NCBI GenBank assembly: GCA_003250455.1
Contig: QKGK01000523.1
Coordinates: 1-7,965 of the forward strand
DNA length: 7,965 nt
Direction: 5' to 3'
From: Chloroflexota bacterium
GTDB lineage: Bacteria > Chloroflexota > Anaerolineae > Anaerolineales > UBA11579
The stretch's first letter is position 1. Each line of letters starts with the position of its first letter. The position numbers and the translations under genes are program-made. This document shows, in pieces, positions 1-5,099 of this stretch. The notes under the pieces were generated by a model. It searched no databases and was not told the origin of the DNA. It saw nothing but the letters and a program-made list of their open reading frames with translations.

Positions 1-543
1 CAGCTTTCCGAGTTCGCGGTCACCGACCTGACCCTCTTCGACGTGCTCAACCTCGCCCCGCAAATCGCCGACCTGGGTTCAGCCAATATCCGCAGCTATT
101 ACATCGACCAGCGCATCCTCACCCGCTGGTACAGCCCCAAAGGCCAGGTGATGTTTGTCCCCGATCTGCCTGCCATGTATGCCGTCGTAGACGAAGCCCT
201 CTCACCTCCCAAGGAAATAGAGTACGAACGCAAGGAAGTAACTGTAGAAGTCTGGAATGGGACGACAACCGGAGGCCTGGATATCCTTGCCGAGGAGCGC
301 CTGAACTATGGCGGCTATATCTCGCATACCGGTACGGCGGACAAGACCGATTACCCCCAGACCCTGCTCTATGACTTTACCGAAAGCGGAGACCCGGAAG
401 TTGCCCAGGAACTGCGCGACCTGTTCGGGATCAGTCCGGAAGCCTTTGCCGCAGTCCCTGCCGAAGACGCTCCATACGACTTCCTGCTCATCCTGGGAAC
501 CAATTTCGACCCCTGCTTCGACCCCAAACAGATTGAACGTTAA
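1..543 (+). CDS. LCP (LytR-CpsA-Psr) family protein, C-terminal part with LytR_C domain; 5' end outside window
   Basis: The frame is open from the first base, so this is the 3' end of a longer gene and the GTG at 43 is an internal codon. The first ~65 codons (DLTLFDVLNLAPQ..., YIDQRILTRWYSP..., ending near VVDEAL) resemble the end of an LCP catalytic domain. From about base 235 the pattern VEVWNGTTTGGL...AEERLNYGGY matches LytR_C, whose usual form is V-x-V-x-NGT-x-x-x-GLA followed by a helix and a GY. LCP enzymes are membrane-anchored phosphotransferases that attach glycopolymers to peptidoglycan or other envelope acceptors outside the cell. The N-terminal TM segment and the LCP catalytic Arg/Asp residues are not in the window, so activity cannot be judged. 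The protein ends DPCFDPKQIER. The recombinase gene downstream has its own promoter, so the two are probably not one operon. Family assignment is fairly confident; the exact ligand or substrate is unknown. Confidence 0.8.
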   Translation, partial: QLSEFAVTDLTLFDVLNLAPQIADLGSANIRSYYIDQRILTRWYSPKGQVMFVPDLPAMYAVVDEALSPPKEIEYERKEVTVEVWNGTTTGGLDILAEERLNYGGYISHTGTADKTDYPQTLLYDFTESGDPEVAQELRDLFGISPEAFAAVPAEDAPYDFLLILGTNFDPCFDPKQIER

Positions 544-547
544 TCCT

Positions 548-568
548 AAAATTTGCATGGAAATTTTT
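548..568 (+). promoter_or_regulatory. AT-rich inverted repeat, possible UP element
   Basis: AAAATTT (548-554) and AAATTTT (561-567) are perfect inverted repeats around GCATGG. The segment lies about 38-58 nt upstream of the transcription start predicted from the promoter at 571-599, where an RNA polymerase alpha-subunit UP element would sit. It could also be a weak hairpin after the LCP stop codon, but an all-AT 7-bp stem is a poor terminator. Low confidence. Confidence 0.3.
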
Positions 569-570
569 GC

Positions 571-599
571 TTGCCAAATCAATTGCATGCAGGTATAGT
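571..599 (+). promoter_or_regulatory. Sigma70-type promoter of the recombinase-like gene
   Basis: TTGCCA (571-576) and TATAGT (594-599) are separated by exactly 17 nt, each one or two bases from the -35 and -10 consensus. The predicted start of transcription is near 606, which gives a leader of about 34 nt before the ATG at 640. It falls in the gap between two same-strand genes, so the downstream gene is probably transcribed on its own. The call is by eye from consensus only. Confidence 0.65.
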
Positions 600-627
600 T
601 ATTTCATATTGACTATACGAAAGAAAC

Positions 628-634
628 GAGGTGG
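628..634 (+). promoter_or_regulatory. Ribosome binding site that sets the recombinase start at 640
   Basis: GAGGTGG lies 5 nt before ATG 640. The in-frame GTG at 631 falls inside this motif and has no comparable Shine-Dalgarno of its own, so 640 is the better start. Confidence 0.7.
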
Positions 635-639
635 ACCGA

Positions 640-1593
640 ATGTCTGCTGATAACCAACCTGCTACCTTGATCAATGGGCAAACCCATCTGACCCTGGCAA
701 TTCAACGCTGGGAAATGTACCTGGAAGACCAGGGGAATTCCATCCACACGATCAAAGCCTTCATTGGCGACCTGAACCTTCTGGCGTCTTACCTTCCCCC
801 AGACCAGAAACTGGGCACCATCACTACCCGGGAGTTGAACAATTTCCTGGAGTGGATGGTAAACAAACGCGGAGTGCCCTGCAGCCCGAAAACGCTTTCC
901 CGGCGGATCACCTCGCTGAAGGCATTTTTCCGCTGGCTGGCGCAGTACGGTGCGATTTTGGTCGACCCGGCTGAAAAGGTCGTGCAAAAGTCCGTGCGCA
1001 GCCCGCTGCCGGCGGTGATGAACCCGGAAGAGATGCAGGCCGCCCTGGAAGCAGCCGACCGGCACCGCCATGCAGAAAAAGCCGACGCCCGCTACTATGT
1101 GCTGTTAAAACTGTTGTTGGATACCGGCATTAAAAAGGGAGAGCTGCTCACCCTCACGACCAACCACATCGACCGGGATACCCCAAGTGGCCCAATCCTG
1201 TTTGTGCGCTACGCCAACCCCAAATACCGTTATAAAGAACGTAAAATCGACCTGACAGAGGCCTGGCTGGACGCCTTCGAAGAATATGATGCCCAGTATG
1301 ACCTGAGTGAAAAGCTGTTCCCCTGGTCGCCGCGCCGCCTGGAATATCTGCTGGAAGATATCGGCAAGGAGATCGGCCTGGCCGACCAGCTTTCCTTCCT
1401 GATGTGCCGCTGGACCTGCGCCCTCACCGACCTGACCAATGGTGTTGAACCCAACAAGATCCGGCAAAAGCTGGGGGTCTCCGAGATCCAATGGCGGGAG
1501 CTAAAGCAAAAACTTGGTCGCCTGGCTCGTATGGAAGAATATGAAGACGAAAACCGCGAATTGGACGATATGGTCTCCGAAGAAGAGGAATAA
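640..1593 (+). CDS. XerC/XerD-like tyrosine recombinase with degenerate active site
   Basis: A 317-aa protein with the two-domain layout of Xer-type recombinases. An N-terminal SAM-like core-binding domain (about residues 15-105, with SLKAFFRWLAQYG) is followed by a catalytic-fold domain (about 125-297). Family knowledge says active members need R-K-H-R-H/W-Y. Aligning by eye with XerD, gap-free over box II, gives the following. Box I TG-L-R becomes TGIK (Lys165). The beta-hairpin Lys may survive in the PKYRYKER stretch. The box II HxxR His becomes Leu254 while Arg257 is kept. LGH becomes LGV (Val280). The nucleophilic Tyr becomes Lys289. The frame is intact and of normal length, so it does not look like decay by frameshift. 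The tail (MEEYEDEN... to EEEE) is strongly acidic. It has its own promoter and ribosome site and ends just before a terminator. A DNA-binding or accessory role without strand cleavage is inferred; the target is unknown. Fold call good, inactivity likely. Confidence 0.8.
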   Translation: MSADNQPATLINGQTHLTLAIQRWEMYLEDQGNSIHTIKAFIGDLNLLASYLPPDQKLGTITTRELNNFLEWMVNKRGVPCSPKTLSRRITSLKAFFRWLAQYGAILVDPAEKVVQKSVRSPLPAVMNPEEMQAALEAADRHRHAEKADARYYVLLKLLLDTGIKKGELLTLTTNHIDRDTPSGPILFVRYANPKYRYKERKIDLTEAWLDAFEEYDAQYDLSEKLFPWSPRRLEYLLEDIGKEIGLADQLSFLMCRWTCALTDLTNGVEPNKIRQKLGVSEIQWRELKQKLGRLARMEEYEDENRELDDMVSEEEE

Positions 1594-1661
1594 GCAGCCG
1601 AGAGATTAGTGGGTCAATCAACCAACCTGTAATCTTTTCCCTCGAATCATGATATGCAAAA

Positions 1662-1697
1662 GCGGCGGTCAATTGACCGCCGCCTGTTTTATTTTTC
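1662..1697. terminator. Bidirectional intrinsic terminator
   Basis: Bases 1662-1683 form a perfect 22-bp palindrome, with half-site GCGGCGGTCAA. On the plus strand it is followed by CTGTTTTATTTTT, a good U-tract. On the minus strand the hairpin is followed by TTTTGC. It lies between the convergent recombinase-like gene (ends 1593) and toast-rack gene (ends 1708), so it can stop transcription from both sides. The plus-strand direction looks stronger. Confidence 0.85.
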
Positions 1698-1707
1698 CGA
1701 ATTTCTC

Positions 1708-2769
1708 TTACGGATATTCCACCCGCAGGTTACCGGATCCGATATCGAATCTGATCAATACCTGCTGCTCAGCCTGCTCGAACCCAGGTGTCTGCCAAAC
1801 TCCCTTTGCCCCTGAAAATTCTCCGCCACCAGATACCAGTTCAAATTCATCCGGCAGCCGCACGCTCCCTGAGCCGGTGCTGCCATCAAGCTGGATAGCC
1901 ACCCCTTCTGGGATGACGACCGTAATATCTCCTGACCCGCTGCCCAGGATAACTTCACCAGCAGTATCTTCGGCCAGGGTCAACATGATTCTCCCTGATC
2001 CGACCTCGGCTTTCATGTCCAATATGGAACCCTCAGCTGTATATATTGTGATCCCACCAGACCCTGATCCCAATTTCACCGGGTATTCGCCAGCGGGCAG
2101 GCTGATTTCAAACCGTCCAGAACCGCCATCCGCTTCCAGTTTTTCCAGGGTCAGATCCTGCAGAAAGAGTTCTCCATTGCCAGCGCCGATATTAACCTTC
2201 AGCGCAATGGGAATATCCGCCGCCAGACCTACATCGGCAGTTACCTGAGAATCCTGGTTGAACAGGTCGGTGAGCTGGGGGACGCCGATCTGATCCAGTT
2301 CCAGGCGGATGGCCCGGCTGTTGATGCCGGTCGCCCGGTAGGTGGATTCCTCATTATGCGTGACATCGGCCTCAAACAGATTATTGGGTTCTGCCAAAAC
2401 ATCTACGGTTATATTTCCCCGGTCAAAGTCCAGGGTCACAGCGGCGCTGTCTGCCCCGTCCACCGGTTCGGTGAATGTTTCCGTGATCATTTCCGGGGTG
2501 GGAAGCTGATCCATAATTATAGGGGAAAAATACACGAATCCCACCACAGCCAGCCCTAACGCTGCAGTGAGAAGCGCTGCCAACCAGCGGGTTCGGCGTC
2601 CAAAGAGCATATTCACGCCAATGACCACCAGGAATACCGGCCACAGCCGCCATAGGATGCTGAAATCCAAAGGATCGATCACACCGGTGTTTGAGAGGAA
2701 CAGCAAAGAGCCGCCACCGATAAAGATCACCGGCCAAAATAAATTGGGTATATTGCGTTGCTCGTTCAT
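1708..2769 (-). CDS. LiaI/LiaF-like membrane protein with toast-rack (DUF4097-like) beta-solenoid domain
   Basis: A 353-aa protein. The N-terminal ~90 residues hold three hydrophobic segments: about 9-31 (NLFWPVIFIGGGSLLFLSN), 39-60 (LWRLWPVFLVVIGVNMLF) and 64-85. This resembles the DUF5668/LiaI-LiaF TM region with its typical W-P-hydrophobic pattern. The remainder is extracytoplasmic and built from short beta-strand repeats separated by Gly-Ser turns (GAGNGELF, GGSGRFEI, GSGSGGITIY, GSGRIMLT, GSGSGDITVV, GSGSVRLP, GSGNLRVEYP), the signature of DUF4097/toast-rack adhesin-like solenoids. Relatives act in envelope-stress sensing (LiaF restrains the LiaRS two-component system in Firmicutes), but no kinase or regulator gene is nearby, so the role here is open. 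The start was placed at ATG 2769, seven codons inside the longest frame, because of the strong ribosome site at 2775-2783. The gene ends opposite the recombinase gene and shares its terminator. Architecture is confident; function is not. Confidence 0.82.
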   Translation of the reverse strand: MNEQRNIPNLFWPVIFIGGGSLLFLSNTGVIDPLDFSILWRLWPVFLVVIGVNMLFGRRTRWLAALLTAALGLAVVGFVYFSPIIMDQLPTPEMITETFTEPVDGADSAAVTLDFDRGNITVDVLAEPNNLFEADVTHNEESTYRATGINSRAIRLELDQIGVPQLTDLFNQDSQVTADVGLAADIPIALKVNIGAGNGELFLQDLTLEKLEADGGSGRFEISLPAGEYPVKLGSGSGGITIYTAEGSILDMKAEVGSGRIMLTLAEDTAGEVILGSGSGDITVVIPEGVAIQLDGSTGSGSVRLPDEFELVSGGGEFSGAKGVWQTPGFEQAEQQVLIRFDIGSGNLRVEYP

Positions 2770-2774
2770 AAAAA

Positions 2775-2783
2775 CCTTCTTCC
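2775..2783 (-). promoter_or_regulatory. Ribosome binding site that sets the toast-rack start at 2769
   Basis: On the minus strand GGAAGAAGG is followed by TTTTT and then ATG 2769, a 5-nt spacing. The alternative ATG at 2790 has only CCAGGCAG before it, so 2769 is preferred. Confidence 0.75.
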
Positions 2784-2808
2784 TTTCCATCTGCCTGGAA
2801 AAGTGTTT

Positions 2809-2820
2809 TGAATTAATTCA
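2809..2820. promoter_or_regulatory. 12-bp palindrome in the leader of the toast-rack gene
   Basis: TGAATTAATTCA is a perfect palindrome just downstream of the transcription start inferred from the -10 at 2832-2837. Its second half also pairs with AATTAAT at 2827-2833 (partner ATTAATT 2812-2818). Position and symmetry suit a repressor site, but AT-rich palindromes arise easily by chance. Confidence 0.3.
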
Positions 2821-2831
2821 TCAGTCAATTA

Positions 2832-2862
2832 ATAATACGCAGGATGAAGGAAAGGGTTGCAA
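2832..2862 (-). promoter_or_regulatory. Candidate promoter of the toast-rack gene
   Basis: On the minus strand TTGCAA (2857-2862) and TATTAT (2832-2837) could serve as -35 and -10, with a rather long 19-nt spacer. This would start transcription near 2825 and give a ~56-nt leader. The -35 lies inside the palindrome at 2854-2865. The long spacer lowers confidence and is the kind of arrangement an activator could use. Confidence 0.4.
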
Positions 2863-2865
2863 CCC
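2854..2865. promoter_or_regulatory. 12-bp GC-containing palindrome overlapping the candidate -35
   Basis: GGGTTGCAACCC is a perfect palindrome and contains the TTGCAA proposed as the -35 of the toast-rack gene. A protein binding here would directly compete with or assist RNA polymerase. No regulator gene is adjacent, so the factor is unknown. Confidence 0.35.
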
Positions 2866-2908
2866 CCATACCTAACTAATAATTATTCGAGAGTAAAGGA
2901 GCGCCAAC

Positions 2909-3472
2909 CTACAGGCGGCTGTCCCAAAGCGGTTCCTCGATCCCTTTTGCTTTGTTTTCGTAACGCCCCATCACAAAGAGCAAATCCGACAACCGGTTTA
3001 GATAAGCCAGGTTATAGGCATTGACCTGCTGCTCCCGCGCCAGTGATACCGCCACCCGCTCTGCACGGCGACAAATTGCCCGCGCCACCTGCAGGGCAGC
3101 AGCCCCCTGCCCCCCGCCCGGAAGGATGAAATTCTTTAACGGGCCAACCTCTTCGTTGAGCTCATCAATCCATAGTTCAAGCCCGTCAACATGACGCTGT
3201 TCAATCCGTGGGACTTCCACCTGGCGCTCATCATCCCGGGGAAAAGCAAGGTCAGAACCAAGATGGAAAAGTTCGTTTTGGATGGTCTTCAGTGGGCCGA
3301 CCAGTTTCTCATCCAGGCCATGAGCCAGCGCAAGCCCCAACATGGAATTGAGTTCATCAATGGTGCCGTAAGTTTCCACCCGCAGGTCATCTTTTGGCAC
3401 CCGGCGGGTGGTTCCCAGGGCAGTGGTCCCATCGTCGCCGGTACGTGTGTAAATTTTTGTAATTCTTGGCAT
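2909..3472 (-). CDS. pduO: PduO-type ATP:cob(I)alamin adenosyltransferase
   Basis: A 187-aa protein, normal length for the PduO/MMAB family. It transfers the 5'-deoxyadenosyl group of ATP to cob(I)alamin to form adenosylcobalamin in the cytoplasm. The ATP-binding N-terminus is clear (TRTGDDGTTALG, residues 9-20, then RRVPKDD), followed by RVETYGTIDELNS (31-43). The C-terminal half carries FILPGG (115-120), the helix ARAICRRAERVAVSLAR (about 130-146) with the Arg/Glu residues that hold ATP, and YLNRLSDLLFVMGR (157-170), all close to family consensus. No B12 biosynthesis or AdoCbl-dependent enzyme gene is beside it, so its customer enzymes must lie elsewhere. No strong Shine-Dalgarno precedes ATG 3472. 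Instead a TAGAAT motif sits 6 nt upstream, which suggests a leaderless message. The upstream gap of 228 nt holds a repeat. Family assignment is very confident. Confidence 0.93.
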   Translation of the reverse strand: MPRITKIYTRTGDDGTTALGTTRRVPKDDLRVETYGTIDELNSMLGLALAHGLDEKLVGPLKTIQNELFHLGSDLAFPRDDERQVEVPRIEQRHVDGLELWIDELNEEVGPLKNFILPGGGQGAAALQVARAICRRAERVAVSLAREQQVNAYNLAYLNRLSDLLFVMGRYENKAKGIEEPLWDSRL

Positions 3473-3478
3473 ACTGGT

Positions 3479-3484
3479 ATTCTA
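3479..3484 (-). promoter_or_regulatory. Possible -10 element for a leaderless pduO transcript
   Basis: Minus-strand TAGAAT matches the -10 consensus TAtaaT at four or five positions and ends 6 nt before ATG 3472, placing the expected first transcribed base at the A of the start codon. No clear -35 is visible 16-18 nt upstream. Suggestive only. Confidence 0.35.
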
Positions 3485-3545
3485 TCGGAATGTGGTTTTT
3501 CCGGCTAGGTTTTCCGCAGATCATGTCAGTGATTTTTCAAATTCA

Positions 3546-3641
3546 GAGATTACCACAGTCGCTGCGCTCCCTCGCAATGACGAAAGGTATTTGTCATTGC
3601 AAGCATGAAAAAGGTTTGCTTTTGTTTGGCGAAGCAATCTC
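3546..3641. repeat. Degenerate palindromic extragenic repeat element
   Basis: This 96-nt element is bounded by GAGATT (3546-3551) and its complement AATCTC (3636-3641). Inside are perfect 8-bp arms GCAATGAC (3574-3581) and GTCATTGC (3593-3600) around an 11-nt loop. The left half (AGTCGCTGCGCTCCCTCGC followed by AATGAC) and the right end (GGCGAAGCAATCTC) are very like an interspersed repeat I recall from many environmental bacterial genomes, usually of the form TGTCATTGCGAGC...GAAGCAATCTC. Between the inner right arm and the right end, the A/T-rich segment at about 3601-3627 departs from that pattern, so this copy is mutated. It lies after rluA and before pduO, both minus strand, where the inner hairpin could stabilise or end the rluA message. 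Only one copy is in the window. Confidence 0.6.
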
Positions 3642-3700
3642 AAAGATTTCGAACCAATAAAATCAAGCGATTTTTAATATCCTGCCCCCTGATACCACCC

Positions 3701-4561
3701 CTAAAACTCTGATTTTGCTTCCCATTCACGGGAAGGGAAACCGGGGGCTTCCGGCAGCCGTAAGCGGATGGCATGCAGCAGCAAGCGGGGATGGGTTCTG
3801 CCCCCGTAAAGGCGATCCCCGACGATCGGTGAACCAACATGCGCCAGCTGCACCCGGAGCTGGTGCGTCCGACCGGTTTCCGGCCACAGGCGCAACGCAA
3901 CCCCCAAGGGTACTTCTCCAACCATCTCGTAGCGGGTTTGGGCATATTTCCCGCCCCGCTCCACTACCTGCATCATATCCCGCCGCTGCGGATGCTGTGC
4001 CAGGTAATCCCGCAGTACGCCGCTGACGGCCAAATCTTTCGGATCATCCACCACAGCCAGATATTCCTTTACCAGCTGACGTTTTTTAAACGCTGAATCC
4101 AGATAGGCGTTTACCGGGCCGGGGCGGGTCAAGAGGGTCAATCCGGACGTATCCCTGTCCAGCCGATGGAAAATGCGCACATCCTTGCCAAATTCCGCCT
4201 GTGCCAGCGATAGGAGGTTATCCTCTCCCCCGGCCCGGGTTGCCTGCGAGAGCAGCCCGGCAGGCTTGGAGACTACGATCAGGTCCCCCTCATCTGCGAT
4301 CAACCACTTGCGGTCAAAGCGTTCTGGCTTGGCAGGCTTATTGTCCGGAGGCTGGCTGATTTGCACCCGGTCCCCGGCAGCTAGTTTCCAGGAACCCAGC
4401 CAAACGGTCTTGCCGTTAACCTGCACCTGACGGTTTTGCAGCAATGTGGAAACTGCCTGCCGTCCCCAGGTTGGATAGCGCTCCCGCAGGGTTTTGTCCA
4501 GTCGGCTTTGATGCTCCTTTTGGCTGACGATGAAAGTTACAGAGGAATTCTTATTTGCCAT
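3701..4561 (-). CDS. RluA-family RNA pseudouridine synthase with N-terminal S4 domain
   Basis: A 286-aa enzyme that isomerises uridine to pseudouridine in rRNA or tRNA. An S4 RNA-binding domain occupies about residues 15-70 (SRLDKTLRERYP...VSTLLQNRQVQVNG). The catalytic domain begins near LIVVSKPAGLLS (94-105). The signature HRLDRDTSGL spans 132-141, with the catalytic Asp at 135. Further conserved blocks are KEYLAVV (165-171), ETGRTHQLRVQL (228-239, where the Arg/Thr/His contacts are expected), GDRLYGG (248-254) and LLLHA (260-264). The RluC/RluD/YlyB group cannot be separated by eye, so no symbol is given and the modified base is unknown. It starts 7 nt after the stop of the lipoprotein gene and lacks its own clear Shine-Dalgarno, consistent with translational coupling in a three-gene operon with the methyltransferase. 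Enzyme class is very confident. Confidence 0.92.
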   Translation of the reverse strand: MANKNSSVTFIVSQKEHQSRLDKTLRERYPTWGRQAVSTLLQNRQVQVNGKTVWLGSWKLAAGDRVQISQPPDNKPAKPERFDRKWLIADEGDLIVVSKPAGLLSQATRAGGEDNLLSLAQAEFGKDVRIFHRLDRDTSGLTLLTRPGPVNAYLDSAFKKRQLVKEYLAVVDDPKDLAVSGVLRDYLAQHPQRRDMMQVVERGGKYAQTRYEMVGEVPLGVALRLWPETGRTHQLRVQLAHVGSPIVGDRLYGGRTHPRLLLHAIRLRLPEAPGFPSREWEAKSEF

Positions 4562-4568
4562 GCTGGAA

Positions 4569-5099
4569 TTATTTGGTCGGCGTTGGGGTTGAGGTGGGTA
4601 AATAAGGCACCTGGAAAGGCACTTCTGTCAGCGGTTCGGCCACCCGCTCCATGATGACCTCCAATACCATGTGCGCCCCTTGCGGCGGTGCGCTCCCCCA
4701 GCAGTACACCCGGAAAGGGTGCTGATCTGGAAAGAGTCGGTCACACGAATAAACTTCCTCTCCAACCCGAATTACGACATCTTCACCGGCATCTTTCGGC
4801 CAGCCATCCAGCGAAATCTGGAAATATTGCGGGTCTTCCAAAAAGGTTACCGCGTTAAGCCGCACCTGGGTAAAATCCGGCAGATCTTGCGGCGTTTCAA
4901 TTACTGCATCAGCAGTATCTGTTGGCGAACCAGTTGCGGTTGGGGTTGGCTGGAACTGTTCACGGAGAGTAGGTGTTGGAGGGGGCGTATTGGTTGGCGG
5001 CGGGGTTGGCGTAGCAGTCGGCGGCGGCGGTTCTTTTTGCTTGCAGGCCGAGAGCCAAAGCAACATCAAGGCCAGCAGAATTGTTCCAGTTTTACCCAT
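4569..5099 (-). CDS. Small Pro/Thr-rich lipoprotein, unrecognised family
   Basis: A 176-aa protein beginning MGKTGTILLALMLLWLSAC: a short lipoprotein signal with lipobox LSAC, lipidated Cys predicted at 19. Residues 23-60 are a Pro/Thr linker (PPPPTATPTPPPTNTPPP, then PTPTATGSPT), followed by a ~100-residue globular part (FTQVRLNAVTFLEDPQYFQI..., DVVIRVGEEVYSC..., FRVYCWG) and another TPTPTK at the end. Cys119 and Cys133 are close enough to form a disulfide outside the cell. Such TPT linkers are common in Anaerolineae secreted proteins. I do not recognise the globular domain; strand-like spacing suggests an Ig-like or beta-sandwich fold, an inference only. ATG 5099 was chosen because CAGG sits at a workable distance and the signal is compact; ATG 5105 is a close alternative. 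The start overlaps the last 8 nt of the methyltransferase gene, implying coupled translation. Confidence 0.8.
   Translation of the reverse strand: MGKTGTILLALMLLWLSACKQKEPPPPTATPTPPPTNTPPPTPTLREQFQPTPTATGSPTDTADAVIETPQDLPDFTQVRLNAVTFLEDPQYFQISLDGWPKDAGEDVVIRVGEEVYSCDRLFPDQHPFRVYCWGSAPPQGAHMVLEVIMERVAEPLTEVPFQVPYLPTSTPTPTK

Noticed and set aside
548..568. Terminator of the LCP gene
   Set aside because: The stem is seven A-T pairs only, too weak for an intrinsic terminator; its position fits a promoter UP element better.
640..1593. Integrase marking an integrated mobile element
   Set aside because: No tRNA, att-like direct repeats, phage or plasmid genes nearby; base composition matches neighbours; active-site residues are missing.
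1649..2248. Long plus-strand open frame opposite the toast-rack gene
   Set aside because: It is Pro/Ser-rich, as expected for the antisense of Gly-Ser repeats, has no ribosome site, and the opposite strand carries a clear TM-plus-solenoid protein.
3473..3700. Cobalamin riboswitch upstream of pduO
   Set aside because: The gap is explained by the palindromic repeat and lacks a recognisable B12-box.
4990..5045. Simple tandem repeat in DNA
   Set aside because: The G/T-rich tract simply encodes the Pro/Thr linker on the minus strand and is irregular at the DNA level.
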